Of a DNA stretch of 64,000 nucleotides, positions 1-11,451 are shown one piece after another. The DNA is taken from the NCBI GenBank assembly GCA_030267965.1, contig BRYA01000073.1, forward strand, positions 1,040 through 65,039, given 5' to 3'. A model generated the notes under the pieces. The model was given only the letters and a program-made list of their open reading frames with translations. It made no database searches and was not told the origin of the DNA. Within the stretch, counting starts at the first letter, position 1; every line of letters starts with the position of its first letter. A program made the translations under genes and the position numbers. The stretch comes from Triparma columacea (lineage: Eukaryota; Sar; Bolidophyceae; Parmales; Triparmaceae).

Positions 1-3000
1 CTGCATAGTCTTGTGTATCATTCACAGCATGTGAAGGAACCAATGCGCCTCCAATGTCCATGGCAACACTTGCTCTCCTAATATTTGCTCCCAAAGCACC
101 TACTAGACCACCCTCAGCTCCAGCATCTACACTTGCTCTCCTAACACTTTCTCTCCTTCTAGCGTTTCCGGCTGAAGGAATGAACTCAACTGGGACCTTT
201 GCCTTCAAGTGATCAGTAAACCACTCTGGCTGCTCCTCTTCCCATTTTGCCCAATTTAATACAACCCATTTTTGTATGTCACTCTCGATAGAGACCCAAT
301 GTCGTCTTGATTTCTTAAAGACTTGAAACTTCACTTCTTCACTTTCTCCATCTACAAAATATGACATTGAATAGTCAATTCCCCTTTGAGTACTAATGAA
401 GGTCTTCATGTACTCCATGTTTATGTTCAAAAAGAAACAAGCAAAACAGACAGTAACGAATGGAATGAGCACAATAGCAGTTGCTTGTGCAATTCTTAAC
501 CCCTCCTCAATATTCTTCTCTAGGCTTTTAGCTATATGAATTGCTACTGGAAGACTTCCCATTGTAAGCACAAATCCAGACATCCAAAACAATCCCCCAA
601 CATCATTTGGATGCCTAAACTGCACAATTGATGTAAAGTCTGTTACAACTTTCACCACCACTCTGGTGAGAATACTGCCCAAAATTTCTACTGCAATGCT
701 ATTACTAGGCACCCAATACCAAAAATCGCCTCTAATGATCTTCACCAACAAGTATAGAACAAGGTCGGCCCCAATATAGAGAGAGACCCATCTGCCACCT
801 AGGAGCCCTAACACAACTATTGTCATGCACCTTATCACAAGCATACCTGCACTAAAGAGCGTCATGGTAACAAATATGATAGATCTTTTGGTGGGATTTG
901 CAGGTGCATACCCATAGAAGTCAGGCACTTGCTCTCTTTTTACTGGGTCGGTGTCAAAATCGTAACTTACAGTTGCAGATGCAAAGCCTGTAGTCAATGC
1001 TGACACTAAAAGTGAGAACCAAGCTGCTCTTGAAATATTCCCTTTACTTTTTGCTATAGCCATAAGTTGGATAATCACTCCAGGGATTGCCTCAGCAAAC
1101 ATCTCAACCACTTTCATCATTGTCAATACCGTCATAGCATCCATTGTTTGCCCAACCTCTTGTTTTGAACCAGTTGCTATTCTGTAAGCATCAACAGCAG
1201 GCTTAAAGCCAATTAAAATAGGAAACCATTCCCTAATCACCCTCACCATCCCCAACTTCCTATTCTGTCCCCAAACACAAATCATTTGTATCCCAATTGA
1301 CACTGCCAAACTTGCCAAAGATGCCTTAAAGTACCAATAATTCTTATCCCTCCGAAACATGTAAGTCACGTACACATCAGTCACCAAATCAAGCATGCTT
1401 GTGGCAGCACCAACAGTCACCCTTGCCTTTAAGCCTAAGCTAGACTTCATAAATAATGTCATAACAATTTCCTCAAGCATGGGCCTTAACCACACTTGTT
1501 CATTCATTACTTCTTGCACTTCAGTGAATTGATGGGCCCATTCATCTACAGCATGAGGAGCAGTTGCTGTGGTCAACATGACTGCTGTCATTGTACTCCC
1601 AATCTCCCACCCCCTGGCTTCCTCCTCACTAATATCTTCTCCCTCACTTGTCGCTCTCCTTTTAAATTTGTTCATAACCACAGCATACAGCATAGTTCTC
1701 ATAAACCCGTGCTGCTCTGTAATCTCTTTCAGTGCCCTATTTGCAACAATGAATTCTCTCACGACCTCTACTTTATTGTCCCCAACATTCCTTTTCTCCA
1801 CTCTCTTCATCAGCTGCTCTCCAAACCTCCTCCCATCATTCTCTCTTGCTTCAGTGCTCTTCAGCAGATTATCAAAGTGGTAAGCAGCATCAGTTGACAT
1901 GCTCAGGTGCTTAACTACACTATTTTTGTTGGCAGCTTTCCCTAAACCCTTATGCCTAGTCATCATTTCTACTTCTGTCTTCATCTGGCTAGCCTCCGAG
2001 AACCTTACAGCAGTGAATTGCCCTTCCTGTTCAATTTTGACTACAAGTTTCTGGTTGTTGACTCTATGCAGCTCAAGCTGGGGGTCAACTCGGCTTTCAA
2101 GGTTCCAGAAGAATGCTGCAACTTCCTTGTGAGATGCTCTAACAGTTATTGAAGTCTTCCCCCATCCCATTCCTTTCTCTGCCTTTATCAATGTCTGTCC
2201 AGTTGAACCACTACTGCTCTCTTGAGCTCCTTGAACCTCGTCAAAGTGACTTTCAATCCCTGGTTCTCCCTCAATTGCAATCTCCTGAAACTTTTCAATG
2301 ATCTGCTTTCGCTTGAAGGCTTCAATGTCCCTGCTTCTTCCAAACTTCTTCCTTAAACTTGAAACTTGTGCAAGAAACCTTGGGGCAAGCTTGTTCATGA
2401 TGGAGGAGAAAAAAACACCACCAAGATCTACATTTGTAGTGAGAGTCACTGCTGTTTGTGGCACACCTCCAATAAAGTCTAATGGCTCAAACACCCATAC
2501 TGTATGGATCTTCACTAAAACATTCCTGGCCTTTACAGAATAATCTTTGCGTAGTTCTTCTGTATCACTAACATCAATGACAACTTTGCCGTCGTCTTGC
2601 TTGAACCATGTCATTTTACTCCGACCATCACGTGGAACAAAACCAGGGAGACCAAGCTCTCTCGTTGTCACGTAGTAGATGGTGTGGGGGTTTACTTTGA
2701 TGACTTTCAAGAATGTTATTCCATCTTTTTCTTTTGCATTCTTTGTGTCCTCTCGATTGCCTAGTTTTGAAAACTCACATGCTGCACACTCCTCCACACT
2801 AGCATCAACCACAGTAGTGGCAAAACCAGTGCCACTGCTTGCCCCATCAACATGAACTAGCTTCATCTTGACCCTCTCATCAGGACACTTCAGATCATCA
2901 AAGTTCTTATCCATCTTGCACTTCTCATAGAATTCCTTCCCTTTCCTGATTGCATCCTTTTCCTCATCTGTATAACGTTGGGGCTCATTCTTGATGATGA

Positions 3001-5290
3001 TGGCAAGAGAGGCCAGTGCAGCTTTATCAACTTCATCATCTTTATTGAAAGATGTTCTTAATTCAGCAACTGCACCAAGGGTGTTTGGTATCTTTTTGTC
3101 AACAAGAGATTTAGGTAAGTGGCCTGCTGTATCAACATGTTGCAGTAGCTCAAGTTTGCACTGAGGAATTCCACTAGCATGGTCAATGTTAGTTGCAATA
3201 AATATGGCTTGTGTTGTTCCTCTTACGAATGTCCCAGCACTCCCACCATAATCAACCTCATCTTTCAGAGGCCAGACAGCAACGGTAATTGATTTGTGTG
3301 TGTCCTTTCTCAGTATTAGCTTGTTGACAAACTCTCGATTGCTTATGAACTTTGGGAATTTCTTCACGGTTGCAACCACTCTGTTGTTGGGTTTACCCTT
3401 GTATGTTTGTATCTCTAGTCTAGCCAAGTTCCCCTCCTCCCTGTCAGTAGCCATCCTTTCCCTGCTGCAGAACTCAAAATACCACGCAGCGGCTTCTTCT
3501 GCAGCACAGTCTGCTTCACAAAGAGCTCTGCCAATTGCAATGCTCTTCTCTCCTTTCAACTGTTGTCTATATTTGATCTCCATCTTCACTCCCCCATAAG
3601 GTGACTCAAGAGGCCCCCACCCTTCTTCATCCTCCCCACTAAAGAGCTCCTCCAACTCCCCAAATACCTTCTTTTGGTCCTCCTCCAACTCAACACCTTC
3701 CTTCATCCTCTCAACCAAGGCCCCCCTGACCTCAGCATCAACTTCCTTCCAGTTCCTCCTGAACTTCTTCTGCAACCTGTTGGCCTCATCAAGCTGGCTC
3801 TTTGCCAGGTAGTCAATAGCATTGTCCATCAGTGTCTTTTTGAGGCCTTTGAAATGCAGATCAACTGTCTGAACGCGTGTCACTCTACAGACATTTGGGG
3901 CAATCTCATTGAAGAAGTAGACACCTGTAGACTCCGCCAGCACAAATCCTTCCTTACTGAGGTCCTTGAAGCCTCCTCCAGGGTACTTTGTCAGCGGCAC
4001 AAAAGCTAACATGTACGAAGTCCGGCCATTCTCAAGTTTGACTTCCTTCCACACATACCAATTCTCAAATAGTCGATTGGTGGCGGCAGGGACCTTCACG
4101 CCCATATGAAAGTGCATGCTTCTAGTTCCATCAACATCCTTCCTGATAACCCTTGGTAAGTTCACATTATTTTTGAAGTGCTTCTCAGATGATGCAAATG
4201 TGTCAAACAGAAATTCCTCTGCCAATACACCCTTTGCTGACTTGTCCACAGTGACCCCAAAGGCTGCCAGTACATTGCCCCCCTCTCTCCACAGGAACTT
4301 GTCAATGCCCTCCTTTAGTGTCCCCTTGATTCTCTTCCCTTTAGTGTGAAGTTCCTTCTCTAGGCTCCCAACCATCTCCAACATTGCCTCCTCCTCTATT
4401 GTCAGAGCTGGTGCCCTTGGCATGATCTCCACCATAAAGTGTCTTTTCCTCCTCTCATCAATGAGACCAGGCTGTCTGAACTGCTTCCTGACCTCCTCCA
4501 TGATACCCTTTACTGCTGAATAGGCAGCCTTGACATCTCCTTTCTTGGTACTGCCTGGGCTGCCTTCAACACTAAATCTTGTGGATCTCATACTCTTAAA
4601 GGTTTTGACTGTGCGAACATCAACTTCTGGTTTCATCTCTGTTGCTCTCTCCTCTGCCTTTAGAGTTCCCACCACGGTGACTGCAGTTTGTCCAAACTCA
4701 AAATCGGTGAAGCTGAGCTCCCCCTTGATGACGCCTCGCTTGACAGTCTTGGTATTTGTTAACGCTAGAATCTCGACAAGCTTTGCTGTTGCCTCCTCAG
4801 AAAGATCGTCCTCATCAAGGGGTGCCAACTCCATAATGTTCGTCGATTTGTCAGGAGATACGATTTTGACCTCGAGAAGAAACTCGATGAACTTATTTCC
4901 GCTGCCGTAGTGCTGCCAGTAGACGAGTCTGTGGATGACTCCTTCCTTTTCGTCATACTCCTGGAGGGTCTTCCTTCGGAACTTGCCCTGCTCGCAATCG
5001 GTGAGGAGAAAGTCAATGATCTTGTCACGCGCATCGTGGAAGACACTAGCGAGCTCCATAACTTTCACGTCGACGCCGGTAGAGTTGTCTATGATGCCTT
5101 CAAAGGCTCCTCGGTCATCCAGAAGTTTCACAAGTTTACCTTGTTCGGGGCCAAGAGCTGTGTAATCGATATCTACGGGACCGTGTATTACAGAGGGTGT
5201 ATGATTGGGGCCTGAGGAGGGATCGGAGGCGTAGTCGGTCTTGCCTGCGTCATTTACGACTCCTGCATCTGCTTCAACCTCGCCCTCCAT
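1..5290 (-). CDS. Giant multi-pass membrane protein with START-like regions, 3' end beyond window
   Basis: One uninterrupted frame runs from an ATG at 5290 off the left edge, giving at least 1763 residues with no stop and no visible intron. Residues ~1-1250 are soluble and charged. They contain two or three stretches that read like START/Bet v1-type lipid-binding folds, around residues 400-490, 790-980 and 1070-1130. Residues ~1280-1680 hold about nine hydrophobic segments. The tail has serine-bearing basic motifs such as ESVRRASVDA, which look like basophilic kinase sites. A role in lipid sensing or transfer at a membrane is inferred. The START assignment rests on general pattern only. The C-terminus is missing. 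Plus-strand frames over this region are antisense shadows. Confidence 0.7.
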   Translation of the reverse strand, partial: MEGEVEADAGVVNDAGKTDYASDPSSGPNHTPSVIHGPVDIDYTALGPEQGKLVKLLDDRGAFEGIIDNSTGVDVKVMELASVFHDARDKIIDFLLTDCEQGKFRRKTLQEYDEKEGVIHRLVYWQHYGSGNKFIEFLLEVKIVSPDKSTNIMELAPLDEDDLSEEATAKLVEILALTNTKTVKRGVIKGELSFTDFEFGQTAVTVVGTLKAEERATEMKPEVDVRTVKTFKSMRSTRFSVEGSPGSTKKGDVKAAYSAVKGIMEEVRKQFRQPGLIDERRKRHFMVEIMPRAPALTIEEEAMLEMVGSLEKELHTKGKRIKGTLKEGIDKFLWREGGNVLAAFGVTVDKSAKGVLAEEFLFDTFASSEKHFKNNVNLPRVIRKDVDGTRSMHFHMGVKVPAATNRLFENWYVWKEVKLENGRTSYMLAFVPLTKYPGGGFKDLSKEGFVLAESTGVYFFNEIAPNVCRVTRVQTVDLHFKGLKKTLMDNAIDYLAKSQLDEANRLQKKFRRNWKEVDAEVRGALVERMKEGVELEEDQKKVFGELEELFSGEDEEGWGPLESPYGGVKMEIKYRQQLKGEKSIAIGRALCEADCAAEEAAAWYFEFCSRERMATDREEGNLARLEIQTYKGKPNNRVVATVKKFPKFISNREFVNKLILRKDTHKSITVAVWPLKDEVDYGGSAGTFVRGTTQAIFIATNIDHASGIPQCKLELLQHVDTAGHLPKSLVDKKIPNTLGAVAELRTSFNKDDEVDKAALASLAIIIKNEPQRYTDEEKDAIRKGKEFYEKCKMDKNFDDLKCPDERVKMKLVHVDGASSGTGFATTVVDASVEECAACEFSKLGNREDTKNAKEKDGITFLKVIKVNPHTIYYVTTRELGLPGFVPRDGRSKMTWFKQDDGKVVIDVSDTEELRKDYSVKARNVLVKIHTVWVFEPLDFIGGVPQTAVTLTTNVDLGGVFFSSIMNKLAPRFLAQVSSLRKKFGRSRDIEAFKRKQIIEKFQEIAIEGEPGIESHFDEVQGAQESSSGSTGQTLIKAEKGMGWGKTSITVRASHKEVAAFFWNLESRVDPQLELHRVNNQKLVVKIEQEGQFTAVRFSEASQMKTEVEMMTRHKGLGKAANKNSVVKHLSMSTDAAYHFDNLLKSTEARENDGRRFGEQLMKRVEKRNVGDNKVEVVREFIVANRALKEITEQHGFMRTMLYAVVMNKFKRRATSEGEDISEEEARGWEIGSTMTAVMLTTATAPHAVDEWAHQFTEVQEVMNEQVWLRPMLEEIVMTLFMKSSLGLKARVTVGAATSMLDLVTDVYVTYMFRRDKNYWYFKASLASLAVSIGIQMICVWGQNRKLGMVRVIREWFPILIGFKPAVDAYRIATGSKQEVGQTMDAMTVLTMMKVVEMFAEAIPGVIIQLMAIAKSKGNISRAAWFSLLVSALTTGFASATVSYDFDTDPVKREQVPDFYGYAPANPTKRSIIFVTMTLFSAGMLVIRCMTIVVLGLLGGRWVSLYIGADLVLYLLVKIIRGDFWYWVPSNSIAVEILGSILTRVVVKVVTDFTSIVQFRHPNDVGGLFWMSGFVLTMGSLPVAIHIAKSLEKNIEEGLRIAQATAIVLIPFVTVCFACFFLNINMEYMKTFISTQRGIDYSMSYFVDGESEEVKFQVFKKSRRHWVSIESDIQKWVVLNWAKWEEEQPEWFTDHLKAKVPVEFIPSAGNARRRESVRRASVDAGAEGGLVGALGANIRRASVAMDIGGALVPSHAVNDTQDYA

Positions 5291-6509
5291 GACGATCTTG
5301 ATTTGATTGGGTGCTGAAAATCATGCGTTCGTGATTGACGTGCGTTAAAAAAAGGTGGCGGAGCGGCGTTTTTGAGTGTGAGTGAAGATATTGTTAATTG
5401 GCATACTCGTATAGTGGTTCATTATTGCGCGCCTTTATCATTTCCAAAATCACCCAATCTGTTTCGGTCCATCGAGTGCCTAACGCCAGTCCTAATCTGG
5501 AAGGCAAGTTGCAGGGGGGGGCAGGCCTCATCATCACGATCGGGCCCATAGAACCCCTCAATATACCGCTCCGATCCAATGCCAAGCCTTTTTGCCCCTC
5601 TGCACATTCTTACCTTCCAAATGAGGACTAAATTGCCACTTCGTTGACCGAAGGAACGGTGTGCCAAGGGGGGAGAACGCCAGGACGTACTCCAGGATGC
5701 GCACGATCCAGCGGGAACATCGCCGGGATTATCTCGACTGCTTCTACCACAGCAGATCCCAGCACGTCTAGTTCAAGGTGTGAACTATGAAGCTTCCAAC
5801 GCGGTACTTGCAGCAGCGCACACACGTTACCTCTTTTCCAAGTATAGTCAGATAGGATCGAATCAATCGGAGAGAAAGAATCGGATCATAACACTAGATG
5901 ATTATATGTTACAGGACTAAATTGCTTGTGCTCACGACGTTGGCCGGGAGTGGTGTGAGCTGGTATTATGCTTCAGTCAACACTTAAAGCCGTCAAACTC
6001 TATTTTCTGAGTGTTGTGTAGTATTATCGATCTTCTTGTTGCAAGAAGTACGACAATACGATGTAAATGAGGTTAAATGTATTCAGAAATTGTTTTGAGG
6101 GTTTTGGAAAGCTAATAGTTCACACCTTGAACTTCGTCTATGCCTCCATGTCTTCGTGTTTCCAGTCCTAAGATCGGCGTTTGTTCCCGGATTGCCATTT
6201 CAAGTACGCTATATCTTCCCAATAACAAAATTGTATCTATATGCTGCACCCTTCCTCCTTCCCAATCCCTCAAATCGACCCAAAGAGTCGCACGGACCTT
6301 ATATACACAACCTTCTCCTCTCAAACAGTGGCTAAGGCAACACAATTTGCCTTTAATCCTTCCCTGCTCACAACACCCAAACCAGCAAGCAAATGCGTAG
6401 CCCTTGGTACTGTCACCTTCCCCTAATATTGAAAAATACTATAGCTTTGAAACAACGTTCATTACATTTCCTCACCCCTTCCATTCCCTTGCCTCCTTCC
6501 AACCTATGC
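5291..6509. other. Intergenic stretch, no supported gene
   Basis: The region lies upstream of the giant membrane protein gene and downstream of the amine oxidase fusion gene. Short frames occur on both strands (for example minus 5394-5585 and 5628-5825), but none has a recognisable motif, a consistent splice structure or a convincing start. It may hold the promoter and 5' leader of the minus-strand gene. Confidence 0.5.
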
Positions 6510-9310
6510 TCACGGCCAAATCTCCTCGTTTTCATCTGCGCACCATGTCCTCAGCACGTCCCTTAGCTCGCTCAAGTCAATCACACTCTCGTCTAATACA
6601 CACACCCCCTCCGGCATCCTCTTACTCATCCCCTCGCCCACCCCATAAGCGAAAAGGTACGCTCCGGGTCCGAAGTTCTTCCTATACGACGCAGCTTTCT
6701 TGGGGATCCGACCGCAGGCACTCTTGTTGTCCCATCTTTGGTCGAAGTGAATTTTGAAGATGAGTGTTAGAATTAGGGAGCTCCTCCCGCTCCTCTGCTC
6801 TCTTCCTTCAGCCTCACCTTATTGTGCTGGCGCCATAGAAGTGCTTAACCCCGATCCAGTTGATCTCCCATTGCCCCCCCCCCTCGCAGTCGTCGATCAT
6901 GAAAGGTTCATCGAACCTGAAGTCCGGCGTCCCCGGATGGTACATCCCGATCCTCGGGGGGTTCCGCAGCCTCTGCTCTTCCTCGTCCACGTACTCCAAT
7001 CCCAGTAGGTCGAGGTACCTTCCGACGCATCTTTCAAAGGCGTTTGCAGCGCTGAGTTTCTCGTCATTCGTGCCCAGCTGGAGGAGGTCCTCGCTTAAAC
7101 CCATGTTGTTCTGTTTGATATGGTGCCTCCTCAAGCTCAGCACGGCCGCCCTGTTGACCCCCATCTTCTCCGCGGCCTTGAATATATTCGCGCGCCTCCA
7201 TTTTGGGAGCGCTCTAACCATACCTACTTCCCTCCATCTCTCAATTAGCAGTCTATTCTTAATGACGTCTTTCTCTACCCGCTCCTTAACCTCCCTGCTT
7301 CTCCCCCACTTCACAACCGTCCTGCAATCAACCATAACCTCACTCCCCATTCTTCTACCCTCCTCCATCGCGCTATGGACCGTCATGCCCGCCCCAACGT
7401 TCGTATGTTCCCCCCCCATCCAACCTCTCCCCCCAAAGAACCTTAAAGAAGGGCGAAATTGCAGCACGAAGTTGTAAGCCTGTTAAAAAATGCCAACCTC
7501 TTCCGAAAGCGTGGAACTTTCCCTTCCTCGAGCACCCTCCGCTGTTCTCACCTCCTCCTCATCACCTCCTGGTGCTCCCTGCTGCACCCGACACGAGGGT
7601 AGCTGTATCCCCCACCCACGAATTTATTCTCACCCCAAACGTACATATTGCTCTTTGAAGAGGGATAGAGAGAGGGAGAGAAAGTGTCAGATTTTAGCTT
7701 TTGCTTCTTTCCATGTCACCTCCGTGTCGTCTTCCCTTCCCCTTCTCTCCTCTCCCTCCCTCAGTATCCTCACCTCCACAACGTTCTCCATCAATCCCTC
7801 AATTCCGAAAACCTCCTCCATCATCCCCATCGTATCCCTAACAGTTTCTTCCTCCCCCTTCTCCCCCATGTCATCCGCGAAATTACCGGTTGCGAAAACC
7901 GTAGTTACCCATAACTTCTCCCCCCCTTTACCCTTCTCCTCATTAACCCAGATTTCAGGTATACCCCCATCAGCTGCAATAACGTTACCGATTTTCGAAT
8001 CGCCGGTGGGGTTTAGGAGGGTTACGATTTGCAGCTTGCAGGCGTTTGACATACCCATGAAGTTGAAGGACTGGGTAACTGAGGAGGGTAACGGAGGTTT
8101 GAATTTTATCAAACCGCTTTTCAGTACATTCAAACTGTGTTCAATATATGGGAGTAGGAAGGGCGGGGTTGTATATTTTAGTAGATGCACGTACAAAGCT
8201 GATTGAAATATACTTCCGAAGCTTCCCTGTAAGTGTGTTTTCTCACCTGACAGTAACCACGACTCTCCTCCCCCTAACTTCAACCTCCTCCCCCTCCTTC
8301 CTCCCCCTCACAACCACGCTCCCCCCCTCATCATCTAACCATTCCACCTCCCTAACCTCCCATCCTGTTACTACATTCTCTTCAACCCCGCTATCCTTCA
8401 GCACCTCATTAACAACGTCCCCCATACCTCCAATAACAGTCCAGTCACCACCGTCCTCACCGTCGTTAGCCTCCCAGTGATGTTCGTACTCCTTAGTCCT
8501 CCTAGCGCTAATATCAGACATGGAGGGGGAGCAGAAAGTGTTTGCGTAACTTGCTAGAGCCAGCCCTTTAGTGCGATTGTAGGTCTCAGGAGAGAGCTTA
8601 GAGCGAAGGTATGAATCTAAACTGTAGTCTGGTTTCCTACCCTTTGGCGCACCCTTAACCCCAGTTTCCCCAACTACACCTTTCCTCCTTTTCCCCCTCC
8701 CCCCTCCCGCTTTCCTCTCCCCTCCTATCTTCTCAACATTATCATCCCATTCGACCTCACCAATCCCCTCGCACCCTTCATTAAACTCCCTCAAAACCTC
8801 ATCCCTACAATCAATCATAACCCCCTGATCCCTCCATACATAAACCCCCCCCTTACCATTAACCTTCATCGATGGTCCACCATCACCATGACTAGCGATA
8901 TAACAACGTCTAACTTCCTTACCTTGATATGAGACTAAGTTGGATAAAAGGGTGGAGGTTCCGTGCATTATCTCAGCACCTGTATCTACTGTTATACCAG
9001 AAGAAGGTAGGGTTAGGGATCGACAACGACCACCTGGGTGGGTGGAGGCTTCTAGGATTTTGTATGAAGGGATTGATTTAGATGGGGTTGCTGGATTGTA
9101 GGGTGGTGGTGAGGGTTTATTTGTATGGTGTTTTGATGTAGATGTTGGTGTGTTGTGAGGTGTTTTAGAATTGCTTGATATGTCGTCTGGGTTTTTGTTT
9201 ACTGAATTTGGGACATTTTGACGTGATGTTATGGTGTCGAAATAACTATGGAACTCTAATGCTGTTGATATACCTGTCCATCCAGCACCAATTATGATTA
9301 CATCATACAT
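6510..9310 (-). CDS. Flavin amine oxidase fused to TPD (CDIN1-like) nuclease domain
   Basis: Five exons fit: 9310-8247, 8134-7720, 7652-7566, 7479-6818 and 6735-6510 (817 residues). The N-terminus has the FAD Rossmann motif GAGWTG at residues 8-13 and an E...GGR motif. The central part has the amine oxidase pattern VLKSGLIKFKPPLP (~357-370). Exon 3 supplies GGGYSYPRVG and exon 4 supplies GGEHTN (~544), both typical of the C-terminal FAD-binding half of polyamine/monoamine oxidases. The same exon then continues without a stop into a TPD domain with HPGTPDF (~706) and INWIGVKHFYG. Exon 5 ends the domain with FGPGAYLFAYG. The canonical acidic residue before the conserved lysine is glycine here. 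The joins are inferred. An internal promoter producing two proteins is possible. Confidence 0.72.
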
Positions 9311-9503
9311 AAACAAGAGATTTGAGATTCACTTCTTTGCTCCTTCTTTGCAGGAAAAAACCTGTGAACCATTTAGTACTTCAAAAGTCCAGACGTCTTC
9401 TATATATTTCCTATTGGGGTCATCCCCGACAGTTGGTACGGCATAGTCTTGCGATTTCTCAAATCTTTCATCTTCCTGGGAAGGTTTTTACAGTCACCTG
9501 AAC
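9311..9503. promoter_or_regulatory. Divergent intergenic region, probable shared promoter
   Basis: This 193 bp spacer separates two start codons that face away from each other, those of the amine oxidase fusion (minus) and the membrane protein (plus). No TATA-like or other specific element could be assigned, so the promoter call rests on position only. Confidence 0.35.
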
Positions 9504-11266
9504 ATGACCTCTGCGAAGGTTGCTCCACTTCCCTTCCAGGTTCCTCAGGTTTCCTCCCCCCGATCTTCGTCGACGCCAGTCGTCGAGACTGAGCTTGACG
9601 GAGAGCGGGAGGATGACGATAGCGAAGATCACGTTGGGGATGAGGAGAACATGGAGAATGGCAAAGTCGAGGAGGAAGTTGCTAAGGCTGAGGATGGCAA
9701 GGAGATGGATGACGAGGGGGGACCTCCTCCTCGACGGGGCAGCATCCTGGACTCGGTCCGTCGGGCATCTATCGATGCCGCACTCGAAATCGGGGTGCAA
9801 CTAGGTGCCATCAGACCAGAAACAGATGGTGTTAAGGAAGAAGCAGGTCCAACCTCAGTAAAGCCTCAAACTAGCATCGCCGTCGTTGACAACCCCATAT
9901 CCTTTTGGCGCCACATGTTCACCTCGAACGTACAGGGACTGGCGAGCGCATTGCCGTCGTGTTTTCTCATCCTTTTAATGAAATATGTGAATGACAACCT
10001 TGTCAAGTTTGGAGGGTTCTTTGGTGACATGCACGTGGTGAGGTGCTTCGGGTGTCTCCTTTACGCGGATGCTACGCTTTTGATGGCAAGATGGGACAGG
10101 GTGTTCACCAAGAGGATGCTTCTTACCAAAGTTCCTGGGCAAATCACGTTCATGGTCGCAGTAAGCAGCGCCTTTGAGTGGAAGCTGGGGCCTTGGATGT
10201 TTGTCGTAGCGACGCTTGCATTTTCTTTCGGAGAGATGTGTACTTATATCATTGACGTGCAGCAACAGCCTCGTCCTCCAGTGACCAAGTACATGGTTTC
10301 ATGCCTCGTCATCGGTTTTGTCTTACATGGGAGCCCCGTGTTCTTGGCATGCGCATTAGTAGTCCCCACAAAGTACCTTGCAGAGTGGAAGAACGATATG
10401 GTGACAATGCTCGTGACTGGTATAGTCTTTCCGGTCATCATATTTCTCGTCAGAAAGGTAATAGTCAGCTGGGTTCAAAAATTTGTCGCTGGAAAGGATG
10501 GTTGGTCGGATGAAAAGAAAATCGAGACCTTAACCACATTACTTTCGGCCATTCTTCTCGCGATCCTCCTCACGCCCGCCGTCCTGCTCTACTTCAACGC
10601 CAGTGTAAAGTATGCACTATTCTCGGCTTTGTGTCAAGTGTTCACTGAGGTGGGAGGCAAGGTTTGGACAGTATGGGCAACAAAAAAACAGTTCAAGCAG
10701 TATATAGAAGATCTCGCGGACAATACTGGCGGTAAAAGGCAGAAAGTCAGGGTTGCGGCATTTAAGCTGAGTCAAGAAGGTGAGATGGCTCAAATGTATG
10801 TCCTGATCCGAGACAACGCGCACTCACGCACAAACCTTGTGTAATTCGGTTCGCTCGTTTCTCAGCCGGAATCAATCATGACATTGCAAATGAGAGGGAC
10901 GACGACATTGGTTGGGCTGAACTGCTTCGACGGGCATTGGCCCTTCTTGCAATTCGCTACCACTCTGAAATCTTGGCCGAGAAGGGTTGCATAGTCACAG
11001 CGTGCGTAATCGCTTTCCTCTACTTCCGCGATCAAGTCGACACCTCTAGCACCGATCTCATAATAATCGGCTTTGTCTTCTACGTTTTCGAAATGATCAC
11101 CGATTGCATCTTCGTATGGGTGATGCACAACATGCTTGACGTTCCCATACTTTCCGCCGTCCCCCATTTCGAATTTATGTCTACATCGAATCTGCGAGCG
11201 CAAGCAGTTTTATCCCTAACACTCGTGTCAATGTCCAACTGCATCGCGATTGCATCTAGCGTGTAG
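9504..11266 (+). CDS. Multi-pass membrane protein of unknown function
   Basis: Two exons, 9504-10779 and 10866-11266, join in phase 1 across an 86 nt GTGAGA...TCTCAG intron (558 residues). Residues 1-130 are acidic and disordered-looking, with a basic serine motif RRGSILDSVRRASIDA. About eight to nine hydrophobic segments follow between residues ~145 and 555. The intron carries TTCGCTCG shortly before its acceptor. The RRAS-type motif and general layout resemble the tail of the giant membrane protein at the left edge, which hints at a shared family, but I cannot name one. The gene is divergent from the amine oxidase fusion. Confidence 0.72.
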
Positions 11267-11451
11267 TTGTGAGAATAACGCTTCCTTCTTTGCTTCCTTC
11301 TTTGTCCAGAACTGTGACTACGGTGCTCGTTTACGGTGGAGAGCTTCTGGCCACCATTATTATATTATTTATAGATTTTAAACATAATCAACATTTTCAT
11401 TTATTCCCGAGTGCCACCCTCTATCCACCCCCCTCCATTCCTTCCCAGCCA

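Noticed and set aside
1496..5215. Many plus-strand frames of 77-133 residues
   Set aside because: All lie antisense to the continuous minus-strand giant membrane protein and show no motifs.
5394..5825. Overlapping small frames on both strands that might be an unannotated gene or transposon relic
   Set aside because: No start, splice structure or motif was convincing; left as unassigned spacer.
6814..7467. Stand-alone CDIN1-like gene starting at 7467
   Set aside because: The start would be GTG, the first ~50 residues are amine oxidase C-terminal sequence, and a good acceptor lies just upstream, so this is an internal exon.
7566..7646. The exon starting at ATG 7646 as the first exon of a separate nuclease gene
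   Set aside because: It encodes GGGYSYPRVG, an amine oxidase motif, and joins in phase from the upstream exon through an AAAG acceptor, so it is an internal exon of the fusion gene.
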